DNA of 64,000 bases from Phoronis australis (lineage: Eukaryota; Phoronida; Phoronidae): positions 748,970 through 812,969 of the forward strand of contig NMRA01000014.1 of assembly GCA_002633005.1 (NCBI GenBank). The letters run 5' to 3'. The notes beneath the pieces are model-generated. The model ran no database searches. It worked only from the letters and a program-made list of their open reading frames with translations, and was not told the origin of the DNA. Below are positions 33,061 to 46,600 of the stretch, one piece after another (within the stretch, counting starts at the first letter, position 1; each line of letters begins with the position of its first letter). The position numbers and the translations under genes are program-made.

Positions 33061-36000
33061 CTTAAACAACAACACTTGAAAGTATTGATAAATGTCCGCA
33101 TTGCGTGACAAACGAAACGTTTTTAAAGCTGCACTTGATGCAAGATACAAGAAGACAAATTATCTCAGAAGCAGTAACAGAAATGGTGGAAATTGTGAAA
33201 CATGTTGGCATCTCAGTCCCCTTCTAAAACTGACATCAATTCACAGAGTCTAATGCAGTTATAAACCCACATTCCATTCAAGAACCAACTTTTGATTTTA
33301 ATAAGTTACTGCTTTAAAATTAAGAGTCAACATGTTCCTTACTCGGATGAGAAGTGATTTTTTAGTTTACAAAGAACAAATGGCATGCTCAGCACATTAC
33401 ATGACACACAGTTAAAAGCCAACTTGTACGGCCCAGTCTCAACCAAAACAAACTCATTTCCAGATATTAAGTGGTCAATAGCAGAAAATAATTTTTGTCA
33501 TGGAAGAAAGGTTTATAGACATTTTGAAAGAATAGTTTTCATGAAACAGTTTAGCCACAAAAGGAAACAGCAACCATATTTTTTACACTATTGATGTTTA
33601 TTTACTACAAACATAATCAACGTTACAGTGAAGCGTTACCAATTGTCCTAGTACACAATTATGATTTACACCAACTAAGATAAGAAAAATACCATTCATC
33701 CGACATAGAAACCTCACATTCACACAGGGATCAGATGCCTAGACTTTCAGCTAAATATACAGTTTTCAACTTTAAAATAATCTAGAATTTCTATTTTAGT
33801 CGATCTAAACTGGGGGGATAAATACTTTAGTCTACCGTTATATATGTGAAATTTAGTTAAACAAATTATGAAATTAATAATATCTGGTGTGCCAATTTTC
33901 ACAAAATAACATATCTACACAAGTCAAATTACTGGCACAATCCTAATCAAAAGAACTGTGAATTCATATTTTATATTGACTTAAGTTATCTATCGTGAAT
34001 GGACCAAGTAAATAATAAAAGCAGATTTGTTTTTGTATGAAACAAATTTTATTGCCCACTTGTGTAATTCATACCAGAAGGGTAACCATCCAGACATAAC
34101 TTTGAGACCTGAAGTAAATGTGGTTGAAAATGACTGTATACTGCATATGAAATTCCTTCAACAGCAGCTCTTCTATGTTGGAGGGATTGTTCAGTCTCAC
34201 CCACATAGCACTGGTCACATCCACATCATGTCAATTTCAACAACTCCCCCATTCTTAAATGCGCTACAGAAGACACAATGTCCCCGGCAACCACTAGCAC
34301 TAGCAAATTCCCGACCGTGACTCTGCTAGACTCTAACTTGCTAGTGAAATGGTTTGAAATACGAGTGTAAAGAGTAAACGTACGATACAATGAGAAAATT
34401 GACGTCACTCGAACAGCTTCCAGCTTTTACAAGCATAAACCATGAAATACAAGAAAAAATATGCAATCACATTCATTTTCAAGCAGACATTTTCTCCAGT
34501 CAAGCACTGCGGAAGCAGAAAATGAGAGCACTCCACACTTCAATTACACATAACCCAGTCGAAATGTTCATTGCTTCCAGATGAGCATGCTTTTGTGTAA
34601 CTGTACAACTATTTTGCAGAAACACTAGGTCATTTCAGGTTATTTTATGCCATCAAGCTCAGAATGTGAGACTACTGTACCATTGTCAACACTTACCAAG
34701 GTGTGTCAGCGAAGCAGATGAAGAATTGAGAGCCGTTGGTATTGGGACCAGCATTAGCCATGGACAGTGTACCTGTAGTAGAGTAATTTACATGTAGTCA
34801 TAACAACCAACACGTCATGTTTCTTCACAGGGGGTCGGCTTTGGTGATCCCAAGCTTAAAAAATGTCATCAACGATTACCAGTAGCAACTTAAACTGGAA
34901 CTTCACAAGACTTTAGTTGCTCAACTCGCAGACAGTGACCTAAGTTCCTGACTTCAACGATTTTGACGTCAGTTTTGCCGATTACGTTTGGCAACCTGGA
35001 ATTTTCGCAAATCCCAACTTGGCATCAAGCTATGCACGGAGCACCGTTAAGATATCAACTAGACAACAGGACAACTGACAGGTTTCCTAGATTTAATACC
35101 TTTGGTTCAGATTTTTTTTTGTGAAATCTGTACGTTTGCCACTCAGCTGTAAGCACACATCAAACGCATTTAAACAGGAAATAATTAGACGGAAGTCGGA
35201 ATAGTTTGCCAAGATGGCCAATGCCGTTTACCTAAGCGTCAAGCATTGGCTATTCATGTATTTCTGAGTTGTATTTTAGTTTGCTCACCCTTACACAATC
35301 GAACTCATTATTATCCCTTTTTAATGGAGAACGCAGACGATCAGAAACACTGGAGGAGTGCATTTCATTGTCCGAACATGCCTGGTTTTTGCCAAGCCAT
35401 TTCAACTTTAGCCTGTTAACTTTAGTCTGTTTAGTTCTTGTTGTAATATGAGCGTGTTTGATACGTGTTGATTAGGGCGGCAAATGTATTGATTTCATGA
35501 CAAAAACAAAACAATTGTGAACCAAAGGTATTGAATCTAGGTAAAAATGTAATAATAATTTAAAGTTTGGACGTCACCACCAATTCTGAAATGAATTTTG
35601 GGTGAATTATTGTCTGACTTTAATACTCATTGTGGCGACTTCAAGGTGATTTGGAAATTTTCCCAGGTCGCCATGCACAATTTGAAGTCGCATTGATCAG
35701 CTGCAGGACGCCAAATGAAATACTGAATCGTTAGAAAGTTCACGAATTGGTCTTTCAGGCTATTTATTTTTTAGTGGTTGACCAGCCATTTCCAAGCGAT
35801 TAATAGCCGTAGCTGGGGTACCTAATAGCTTCCCAATCTACTTTCTCCCCTTGTTTTATGAATATGTCATTTTACACTACTGTGCATCAGTTTGACAAGC
35901 ATGTAACAGAAAACGGTACACTTTTACCTACCTCTGCCTCCGTGTTTTCTGGAGAAGTTCTCATCCTCAAACTTGCTCCCATAGATGCTTTTGCCCCCAG

Positions 36001-39000
36001 TGCCATTGTGATTGGTAAAATCTCCCCCTTGTGCCATGAAGTCTGTGATGATACGATGAAAGCTGCAGCCTTTGTATCCAAACCCTTTCTCCCCAGTGCA
36101 TAGTGCTCTGAAGTTATCTGAAACATCACATCGTGATCAAATATTACACTTCAAATTTAATTAGATCACTTTAAGTTAGTTTATGTTTACTGGTAAAGAT
36201 CGGTATTCTACCAGAACTTCCGCACTCAACGTGTGTCTACCCAGGACCTGATTGCTGTCTGGTAAGCGAATTTCAATATATGGCGCAGCTACTTCGAAAG
36301 TCTGCTATTGAGGATTGCCATTGTACAGGCAAACTAGGGAGTGCTGGTGAGTCACTTTTCACTTTATTGGTTCCTTGGCTCTTTAAATCTTTACCTGATC
36401 CTGTTAAATTTGATCATTGAGATATATTTTTGTTAACTACACAATTCAACAAAATAATAGAAATTAACAACACAAGGAGGAAACATCACAGTCACTCTGG
36501 TATTCATACCTCCCAGGTTTGCATGAATTCTAATTGCAGTGAACTTGCATGGGTCTCAAAAAACTGTCGGGGATGATTCACCTTACTAATACATTTTTCC
36601 ATATCTTGAAATAAAATAACATTGAATGGTTAAATGTGTTGAAAACGTCTCATTCTGTGAACTCGGTCCGGATTGAACGTCAGTGCAGTGGCCATACAAA
36701 ACAACCTGCCATGAGCAATCTGCAATCTGCTGCTCTGTATTCCTGGCAGTCAGTGACTGTCACTCATTGTGGTCTCAAGTGTGGCTGCGAGAGCATGCGC
36801 TGCTCCTACAAGACGCATAGGATGACCAGCTCTACTGTTTACCCCGGTTAAGTGGCGTTCGCGTTGATACTCAGTTGACATAGTGGTAACGAGTTTGAAA
36901 TTAGTGATGACAAGTTTGGTTACCCTGTGCCAGATTTGAATTTCATGCGGTGAGTTTCAAATATTGCCCGTTGGAGTTAATTCAGCACTCTGGTAACAAA
37001 GCAAAAACAGAATTTTTCGCATTAGAAATGCAAAAACTGACAATTTTAACAAGAGTTAATGTAGAGGCTCGGCAGTTATGAACTATTATTGACAATCACT
37101 GGAGTCCACTACTCCACTACTCCTAACAAAATGTGACATAACTTCATGTGGTCAGCTAGTTTTTACTATATCTGCTCCATCTTTGGTGTTGTATCTTAAC
37201 ATCTTAAGGAATGCTTTGATTATGTGGAGCATAAACCTTATTTTGATCTTGAGTGACACCTTGTGGCTACAATCGGACAATTGTTCAACTGGACATGTCA
37301 CCGAAAAGCAATTCCATGAACAGTAATCGTTTGCAGAATAAAAGCACGACCCATAGGCTAACAGCCTTGACTAACAGAGAACAACACCGAAAGACAAACA
37401 ACATTCAGTAATTAGATATTATCTACAGAAGCCTATTGTTAAGACCAGTTTTGACCCATTAACAGATACTAAAAATGACTTTCCAATCCAGTTCTCTGAA
37501 ACACAATCATGCTCTGTAACCCTCAACAAAGGGAGGAAAATTTGAGAACTCTTTTCGAAGTCTGTTAAACCAGTAAGCTTGACCTACGCTTTTATCAAAT
37601 TATCACCAACAAAGGACCATAATGTCCACTCTGTGACATAGGGAGTATGAGCTTTTAGTCAATTCCTGCCTGTAAGCTGGAAGATTGATGACAGTGATGC
37701 ATTTATCAGATGACAGGACTAGGGTTAGTTGAAATCGTTAAAATAGAGTTTAGTACCCTTTTAAATAACATTAACTTGATTTGAAAAATTTATAGAACAA
37801 AAAATAACAAATCTAACAACACCAAAAAAGTGTACACAACAGAAACATAGATTAGCATTCCCCTTATAGATATTGTTGTAAAGACATAGTATTCACTACT
37901 GTAGAAAAACTCTGAGGTCATGTGTGCCAGATGAACTAGCGAGATTACATTGAAATGTCTATAGAACACTGGAATGTATCATTCATTATTACAATGTTCG
38001 GTTGTTCAGTATGTAAACATAAAAAAACATAACTGACACTACAGATCACAGCAGCAGCCAGATTGGCCCAAATGTTGACGTCAACAATTGTTAGCTAAAC
38101 AGGAAATCATAATGTCCTTGAAGAGGTTTACAGCGGTGACTGTCGGATGCCCAGAAAGATGATGCTCGCACTGTGGGAGTCCCACGTCTGTATTAGTGGG
38201 CACATAAAATGACCTGCATATATATTCCTGAAGATGTAAGCAAAACAGGCTGCAGAATAAATGCAGCACGGAGTAACTCGAAATTCCCTAAACATTATTA
38301 AATTGTAAGTCAAATACAGAAAATGGAATTTGTGCCAAAATCCAAATCAGAAAAAACAATACTTTTTTGATAGTAAAAAATATTTCTCTTCATTTGAAAG
38401 TAAAAAAATCAGAATTTCTACATGACACAAGCACTCCTGTAGACACACATGGCCTGAGAGGCATCTGGCAGCATTTACGGTTTAAAAACCTACAGCTACA
38501 GCCTACACTACTTACCACATGTCTTTGGGGTAACATCCTGGTACATCTACAAAAAAAATGTATGCTCTTAACAAACTATTTGCAGTTTTTTGCACGCATT
38601 GATTTCAAGACATGAGCAATAGAGAATATTCAGCATTTCCCCGTGTGTAAAAATCTGGGCAGTTCACCACACCCCCTTTTGGTCCCGTCACTCGTAATCT
38701 TGCCCGAACTGGTCGCTACACATATAATCCCGAGGGGAAAACTTCACCACTATGCAAAAAATGTTAGTAGAATGAATACGCAATACACAAGTTACATGGC
38801 TACTAACAATGTTTAAGCATCTAAAAAAACCAATACAATTTTAAATCCACATTTTGAAATCTCTCCTTGTTTAACATAATCATTTCATTCCTTTTCCTTC
38901 CTCGAGCTCGCTTAGTAGCCTGACCAACATTCGGTAGTACTCAGCCAATTCACAGCAATATTGAATAGTCGAGGCACCAGGCAATGAATGACCTAGACAT

Positions 39001-41358
39001 TAGTTTTCTAAAATTGCAAAGCGCCACTGAACACTGCTGAAATGAGTGAAAAATTGATAATTTTTTTCATTTTATAGTGTTTAATGTTTACAACAATGAC
39101 AATTACATTGCACGAAATAGTCATCAATTTAATGAACCATAGACAAGTCTACATATTTTTGAAGTGGTAACTGGTTCTTAAATCAATTTCAAATCAGGGA
39201 CCCACCTATCCGACTATTACTGAGACGGTGGTAAAGCTTCGCTTAGCTGAACGCCAAGTTGCATTTGACGACCTGGCAAAAATCCCAGGTTGACAAATGA
39301 AATCAGACTTACCAAAACAGAGAATCTCGAGTGGGCGCCTAAATCAGTATGAAGCCATTTCTCCTGGCGTGCGCAGTGTTAAAAATCGTAAGTTGCCAAT
39401 TTGGGCAACTGCTCCAAAAAGTTTGATTATGTAAGTATTTGTTAGAGTTGGAAGGAATTAAAGGCATCTGGCATAAGAAGCGCCTATAGGAGCTTTACCG
39501 TCCCGACTGTAGGGAGTGACCAGTCTCTAGCTGGCCCCAATAGAGACAACCAAAGTATTTCAGGAAATTATGCATCACACTGTTATAAGTACCTTAAGCG
39601 CTTAGAGGGACACCTTAGGAGGCTGTCGATCGGATATCTTGCTTCCAACTTGAACAAATACTCCCGTGATCAAACTTTTTCTTAGAGCAGCCCATTCAGT
39701 TGCCACTGGTCATTTTTGTCACTGTGCGCGCTTCTATTTTTACCGCCTCTCAGGAGCTTCACTGTCTCCACTAAAACCACCTAGAGACAGTGGTTCACTG
39801 CCTATAATGGGGCCAGCTAGGGACAGTGGTCATTGTAAATCGAGACGGTGGAACTCCCAATATGCAAACGGTCAAGTTAAATCTACCATTTGTAATTGTT
39901 TCGGTGTTCCCTTATGATGGCATTAGGTAAGAGCAAGACTTATCTTAAATGTCAGTCAAATTTTCTTAAGTCTGTTTCTAAAAAGAGATATTAATTTTGA
40001 CTTAAGTTCGTCTTATCTCTCAACTAGTATCACTTCACACTCGAAGTCGAGAATTTTGAAGAGGCACATGATATGAAATAAAAAAGTGCAATGATGAGGC
40101 ATATTTAAGTACTGGACAGTGACCACTATCACCTCCTACAGGCGCTTCATACGCCAGAAGCTTTTTGGCAAATTATGCCTTGCACCGACTAAAACATCTA
40201 AGTCACATTGTTGTAAATACCTTTTGCTCACAAAGGGACACCTTAGGAGGCCGTCGATGTATGTAATTCCTTGCAACTCGAACAAATACTCCCGATATCA
40301 AACTTTTTCTTCGAGCAGTCTCTTGTTCAATTCCCAAAATCGTTAACTCACCCTTTTTAACACTGCGCGCGCTAGGTGGTATGACGTCATATCCCCTGGT
40401 GCGCACAGTCTTAACAATGGTGAGTTACCTATTTTGGGAACTAAACGAAGGACTGCTCGAAGAAAAAGTTTGATAACCGGAGTATCTGTTGGAAGAAATT
40501 ACCGATGACATACGGATGTATGGCGCTATCCACATCGTGACTTCACGCTACAAACCAGCAATTTCCGCACCGTCCTTGACCTCAAACTGTCAAAGTGCGA
40601 CGTGTGTTTGGGCTTTTTGGGAACATTTTTGTGCTTTGAAGTTTGACAGCTAATTTCTTGCGAACTCGCTGGAGCAGGACACCGTAAATGGTATTATAAG
40701 AAAGAACAGTTGCTCATGATTTGTTGAACCCCCGTTTTGTGTAAATTTATTGAGTTATGTGTTTGGTATGGACGGCGGCATCGAAGCACCCGTGGAATTT
40801 CTAGTCCCGAGTTTCATATGTAGTGTATTGGGGACGCGAAAAGAAACTGAGGACGCCTGTGTGTGATCGGATATAGCGGTCCCTGATTTAGAGAACCAGT
40901 TCATCCACTAAATAACGGGACCGTTTTTTCAGTGATTGGCTGGTTCTCTAAATCAGGGACCGCTATATCCGACCAGTGCCGTGGAAGTTTTAAAATTTCA
41001 AAGTTGAGACAAATCTTAGACTTATAAACAGTGAGTGATGTAATACGATGACTAAACTAAATGGAGCAAAAACACAATAACACATTCTGCGACATCCAAA
41101 CAATAACAGTAAGTGATGTAATACGATGACTAAACTAAATGAAGCAAAAACACAATAACACATTCTGCGACAACTTAGTTGAGTCAAATTAACTTTGAAG
41201 TCAGTTTCTTGGAACGGGCTATGGCCTACTGCAATCAATGCCAATGAGAAAGCTGGTGACCAACCTTCAAGCTAAAACAAATTCATACTTACCAGCATAA
41301 CCAGTCTTCCCGCAGGTTTTTCGTCAATAGCAATGTCGAAAAAAACCTTATTTGCCAT
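32901..41358 (-). CDS. Cyclophilin (peptidyl-prolyl cis-trans isomerase), five exons, 172 aa
   Basis: Exons in transcript order are 41358-41293, 38546-38516, 36117-35932, 34772-34697 and 33060-32901 (519 nt, ATG to TAA), with all junctions GT-AG and in phase. It catalyses prolyl isomerisation during folding; with no signal peptide it is probably cytosolic, cyclophilin A-type. Landmarks: [101 protein letters not shown]. Active-site residues are all present: R54, F59, M60, Q62, F112, W120 (cyclosporin contact) and H125. Oddity: about 10 residues ([12 protein letters not shown], 132-143) are inserted where cyclophilin A reads GKVKEGMN. 172 aa compares with about 165 for cyclophilin A. Confidence 0.95.
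34697..34772 (-). CDS. Cyclophilin exon 4
   Basis: 76 nt, CTACAG / ... / GTAAGT, reading (G)[19 protein letters not shown] and FADTP(W). Contains the Phe of the hydrophobic pocket. Confidence 0.95.
35932..36117 (-). CDS. Cyclophilin exon 3 (catalytic core)
   Basis: 186 nt from TGTTTCAG to GTAGGT, covering (D)[16 protein letters not shown] to KHGGR. It carries R54, F59, M60 and Q62 of the active site. It seems to fuse what are two exons in vertebrate cyclophilin A. Confidence 0.95.
38516..38546 (-). CDS. Cyclophilin exon 2 (31-nt micro-exon)
   Basis: TTTTTTTGTAG / ATG TAC CAG GAT GTT ACC CCA AAG ... / GTAAGT encodes [10 protein letters not shown] plus one base. It fills exactly the gap corresponding to FADKVPKTAE of cyclophilin A and restores phase. 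Human PPIA, from memory, also has a 31-bp second exon. Confidence 0.92.
39180..40500. mobile_element. Nest of foldback elements in cyclophilin intron 1
   Basis: 39517-39545 pairs with 39803-39835 (TAGCTGGCCCCA motif). 40282-40352 pairs with 40425-40495 (CTTCGAGCAGT / ACTGCTCGAAG). A module with GGGACACCTTAGGAGG occurs at 39605 and 40230, and an inverted relative occurs in the kinase gene at 60090-60310. Family unknown. Confidence 0.5.
40867..40972. mobile_element. 106-bp near-perfect hairpin (MITE)
   Basis: 33-bp identical arms starting TCGGATATAGCGGTCCCTGA (40867-40899 and 40940-40972, inverted), with an inner imperfect stem (CACTAAATAACGG / CCGTTTTTTCAGTG). A diverged relative is at 58287-58350. 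Confidence 0.72.
41029..41185. repeat. 78-bp tandem duplication
   Basis: Two nearly identical copies beginning GTGAGTGATGTAATACGATG (41031 and 41109), ending ACACATTCTGCGACA. They sit inside a relative of the 6861-7067 element, 110 bp from cyclophilin exon 1. Confidence 0.75.
41293..41358 (-). CDS. Cyclophilin exon 1
   Basis: 22 codons, [20 protein letters not shown] then ML; donor CTG/GTAAGT. The ATG is the natural family start, three residues before the first beta strand (VFFDI). Confidence 0.94.
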
Positions 41359-42654
41359 TGTAGCAAATCGTCGAATTCCCTGGTATAAACGAATTTTGAC
41401 GGAGATTCCAACCACCAAGTGCCTGACCTTGGAATTTACCGGCAAATCGATGGCTGAAGACCACGTGATTTATCTTCCTGCCACGAGAAATAATACTGCA
41501 ATCCAAATTAGCATTTAAATAACTTTCTGGGTGATTCAATTTTAAAACTCTGTTTAAAATGCCAAAAAATCGTATTTTGACGAATTATGGGCAACTGATA
41601 GTAAAATAACATGTGGCCTATTTTTATCGCGCATTACTATTGATACTGATGCACAAAGGGGGCTACATGATTTTGTACTTGAGACCCCATTACTGTCCCA
41701 AGAATTTCTTTGTTGTCGGCTAGTAAACGCACTGTAGTGTGAATCCGATCACCAGGCACTCTAATGCGTCCACGAAACACCCAGAAACCTATCGCGAACC
41801 CAATTCAGCAGGTGGCACTGAACAATATTTGGCTGCAGCCAGCTTCATTCATTTATTCATTGAAGAGTGACGTAAAACATATTTTAATATAAATCGACTT
41901 TGCACCAACGTCACAGCTGCGGCCAAGTATACCGCGGTTTTCTATAGGCCTACTGATGTCAGTCATTTTTAGATAATGGGTAGACCAGTAGACACGGGCA
42001 CCAAGTTGAAACTATACCTTTTAGGTTCCTTTTAACAATTTTCCCTTAATTTGGCACATTTGTGGTATCCAGAGGAGTAAAAAAATAGAGAAAATCCCAT
42101 AGGCCATACCGCGCCTACTATTTTCTCTCTGATTCACCGTGCGTCAGTGATCGAGTGGCCGGCTGCTCCTCGTCAGTGTCAGCATTTTCATGTTGTTACC
42201 TAGGGCAAGAAAGGATTGCTCTCATCGTGTCACTATTTCGAAAAATCAAGAAAATTTCAATAAGACAATTTTGCAAATACAAAACTTCTTTTTCCCTGAG
42301 AGGAGCCTTTTGGCAAAGAGATAGGGCCTAACACGGAGAGAGTAGCTCAGTAGGGGCCCAGACCTAAACTGAAGGGGGATATATTGGCGACATTCAAGTG
42401 GCCACCCTTTTCGTGTTTTTATAGACAAATTCTTAAGGGGCCGCTCTCGGAGAGAGGGCCCATGCAATGTTGGAATCGAGTATACTACCGAGCCCGGCAT
42501 TTCGATCGGTGGTTTTTGTGAAATCCGCGTACAACTGCATCATACGCACTNTCGTACGGGTCTGAAAATAAACATTTTGCTTATAGTTACTAGCTGGCAG
42601 TACCCCAACAAAGATAACGAGAAATTCTTGGGTAGGCCGGGTTCGGGGTCAGTT

Positions 42655-43270
42655 TTCAGGGGCGGATCCAGCATTCTGAGTGGGGGGCTATGGCCGGTTG
42701 TACGAAACAGTCCCAAATATGGACTCAATAAGGCTCCAAAGTCTTTTTGCGTTTTTGTGTCTTTATGGACTCACAGATGCAGTATTTTTTCTATCAGTAA
42801 TTTTTCATCTTAATTATTATGAGCTTTTCTTTGATGATTGACATTTCTCTTTGATAATTGACATTTTCTAATAATTGAACTATATATTGAGCCCAGATTG
42901 AAAATAAATAGGGACTCACTGAGTCCTTAAGTTGGGGTTGTTGCATGAAAAGACCCCTAAATACTATCGATAATATTGACAATTCAACGGCCGGTAGAAT
43001 TCACTCTCGACTTGTATCAAAGTCAAAAGTTTACTTAGTAATAAAACTAAAATAATTTCAAGGAAGGGCAATGGATGTTTTCAAAAGTCCAAAATCACAG
43101 TAGATTTAGGGCCGAACATAGTTGAGACCCTATTTGGGACTGTTTCATGCAGCCGAACACAGGGCCACCTGAAGCCAGGATTTTGGCCTTCAGACATTCG
43201 CACCACCGAACTGCCAAATAGAATCTTAGGGGCCATGGTCGCCGGATGCCCCCCTTGACCCCCCTCTAAA
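42655..43270. mobile_element. Inverted-repeat element fragment (GGCGGATCCAG family)
   Basis: AGGGGCGGATCCAG at 42658. GAAACAGTCCCAAATATGG (42703) pairs with CCTATTTGGGACTGTTTC (43129). A piece like the 13.9-kb MITE (TGCCAAATAGAATCTTAGGGG, then GGTGGC..CCCCCTT) follows on the opposite strand at 43200-43270. Confidence 0.45.
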
Positions 43271-43489
43271 TCCTCCTCATTCTGGTGAGGTAAGTGTATG
43301 AAGGCTCAGAGCATGAATGTGGTTTGTTTGCATTTGTGAAAATGTTGGGAATGAGAAAAGACCACTTGCTCGGCTGGGGTGGCCCCTGCTGTTGGATTGC
43401 TGAGTAGCGACTCAGTCATGTCGCGAGCTGCGATTGAGACTTAGCCCTCAAACAGTAGATGAATCCCTAAGTTCCAGAATTGCAAAAAT

Positions 43490-43640
43490 GTTGGTTGACA
43501 GCACTTTGCACCACATTTTTGGAATCTGTAGGAAATTTGTTTTCAAAATCTAATGTGGGCTTATGTCGGCAGGGAAATGGTGGTCATTTTTGGTTGAAAA
43601 GTGCCAATTCTGTGTTATAAGTGCCCGGCCCCTTTCAATT
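43490..43640. mobile_element. Relative of the nested 16.7-kb element
   Basis: Shares, in reverse orientation, CACCACATTTTTGGAATC and GAAAAGTGCCAATTCTG with the interior of 16675-17340. Ends not found. Confidence 0.5.
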
Positions 43641-46600
43641 ACAGAGCCTACCTCTTATAGTAGGAGGGAAAGGGCCAAAAATATATTACACAATAAAGTT
43701 TCTGTGTTTTTCTGTAGGGCTTTTGGTGTGAAATAACTCAAAACATGTCATTAAAATAAAAAAAATTGTAGGCAGTCTAGTACACGTTAACTGTAGCCAG
43801 ACGGCGGCGCAAGCCGCTCACAGGTGCCCCCCCCCCCCCCCCCCNGGAATCGTTTTATGCTTTATTAATACAAAGATAAAACCGAGCCGATCGTAGCTGG
43901 TGTTTGAACTTTTGTGTCATCTTAGTGTCCCCGCAATGTCTAACAGCGGAGGGCAATTTTTCAGTTTGACAATGGATCGTATAGGTGAACAAAATAGACT
44001 TCCGGTACGAATTCCGTAAGAGTTATACCATAAGAAAACCGCCTTCGTCAGTTTTTGATAGTGTATGATTATAGCAGAAGCAACTGATAAATAATTTAAT
44101 TCATAAATAATCATCATTTCGCATGGCAAATTATTTTTATTCTAAAAACCAAGAGTGTTACCAAATGCGAAAAACAACAGGGTGTAATCGTAACTTTAAA
44201 AAGGAAATGAATCAGAGAGGTTATACACATGTATTGACAAATTAAACCGGCATAGACATTGTTTCGATGACTCAAAAGATATCAGCCTTATCAAGACAAA
44301 GTTTTTAAAATATCGACCCCTTAAGTTGGTGTGACGAATTTAGCCAGGCATCCACTAAAAATTATGCATCAATTATGTCAGTTGAGCCTTTATTTCCGTT
44401 TGATACAGTTCTTCAGTAAAAATTCATGAGGCAATACTATTTAAAAAAATTTGATAAATTAATTACTCCAACTACCTTTCCGAAATTTGCAGATAAGGAA
44501 TTTCTGGTGGATGAAAGATGAGCAAACATCGTGTAGTTTTGAAATGTACTGTGGATAGATCATTATATAGTGTATAAATTTCCTTAGTAGTTTGTAAATC
44601 AATTCATTTCTTGAGAAAGAGATCTGCAGTGACGGATTTAGAGGGGGCTACGTCCCCTCCCTAAAATTCTCCTGGATCCATTTGGCATTTCGGGGGCGCG
44701 AACGTCTGACGGGCTTTATGACCACCAATGCCACATTTTATAACCCGTTTCAACGACTTCTCTGAACAACAAGTGCGAATTAACTAGCAATTGCCTTTAC
44801 AGGCAAATAGGTTGTTACATTCAAACCAAAGGTCACGGAGAGCAAGCACTGCGCGGTCTATCACGTAGAGCGGGTCACTATCCTTACATATTATACAAAA
44901 TATATGTTGATCTACATAACGATTTTGATTTCCTTGCGGGTTTTTATATAGACAAGACATTTTACGTTGTCACCACGACTTATTACCAGTAGTCTCTATG
45001 ACAAGTAGTCCGAGCATAGTCGCAATAGTGACGAGCAAAGCGCGGTACAAGAGAACGCAACACATACATAAAGTGATTGTCAACCGCTGCAAGCTGCAGC
45101 GTTCTCCATGAAGCGGACAGACACGGTTCATTAAAGAAGTTACACAGAAGACTTCCATGTTTATTCCAGTCATAAATTAGAACAGCTAAAAACAAGCCAT
45201 TTTTTACAAAATTAAGCACAGTACAATGACTACGGCGTGGTATGGTCACATAGCGTGCATTCAATATAACAAGGAGTAGGACAACTTATAAGAACAATAT
45301 ACACAGAAACTATGAAATAAGAGCATCACCAAATGGTTGTACTGGCAACTAATGTTGTTTTTTATTCCTCAAACCACAAAATTCATTTTACAAGGCATGC
45401 AATTTTGTCTCTGATTACACAAACCTGGCCCACAATCTGCCAGACCTGCACAACTGAGTTGGTTACTGAATTCAAATGCTCCACATAATACCTGTTTTCC
45501 CTTGACTATTGCATCTACAATTTTCACCATGTAAAACTAAGCCACAATTTTAATAAGTTACCCCTGACAGTGCATTAGCTGGCATAAAAGATCTTTGGTA
45601 CCAGTACTGAATATGTGCCAAATCAACAAGTTTTATTCTTCGAATTAAGAACAAACTTTGGCATTTTCCTACTTTTTATGCTTTGTGAAATCAATTTTGT
45701 GACTCCATGAATGCAAAAAGCACCATTATTTCCAGGAATTTCATTCCTTGGTACCTATATTTCATTTTTTGCGTACATTCTGAGACACCCTGTATACTCA
45801 CTGTACTAAAATCACGAGATTTCTTTCTCAAAATTCATAAACGACAATAATAGTAATATAACTGTAACGACACATCTCAAAGTGCTCTAACAGAGTTCAA
45901 AATGCACAATATATAAACTAAAGCCAATTTCCTTGAAATTAGCCATTTTTCAACCAAATTAAGTGGTACATTCCTGATAGCACGGCTCTGATTGATAACA
46001 GCCCCTAAAGTCAACTACTCAAATACCTTAAAAGATTGCACACTTTAAAATAAAATATAACTCAAAATACATAGCTCTAAAATAAATTAAGTTTTCCAAA
46101 GCACAACACAGCAGTAAGGCAGACTGCTCACTAAATACACATAAAAGTTTTACATTAATTCCCCAGGGGCAAAAATACAGCGCTCAATTATCAACACTTA
46201 TGTATACATCTCCAAAGGACACAAATAGGCATGCATCAGCAGAGGATGCAGAAAGGTATGAACCTGCAGATGGACGAATTGTGAATTCATCTATAGACGG
46301 AACAAAGTGACTTTTAAGACCTGAAAAGACTCTATTTTGTGTCCAAGAGTGAAAATTCTTAATTGCTGCAGGGGGGAATTCTCCTCAATAAGGAGACCTT
46401 GCTTTAAAATTTCAACTTAAAAACTGGAGCTTGTAAATAACAGAAACCCTGATATCTTTCATTGTTTCATGCACATTTGATCTAATCTTAAGTTTGCACA
46501 AAAGTGGGCACCCATTATGGAGGGCTACCAGCTACCCTACAGATTCGCATATTCTACTTTAGTGACACACAGTTGGCAACAGACAAACCGACAAAAACCA

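Noticed and set aside
35858-36103. 81-codon + strand frame over cyclophilin exon 3, and an 80-codon out-of-frame - strand one.
   Set aside because: Shadows of the real exon, which reads [16 protein letters not shown] in a third frame.
43825-43845. C homopolymer ending in an unknown base.
   Set aside because: Likely sequencing limit at a mononucleotide run; no biological meaning claimed.
44970-45264. 93-codon - strand frame.
   Set aside because: No family resemblance, no splice signals, single frame in anonymous DNA.
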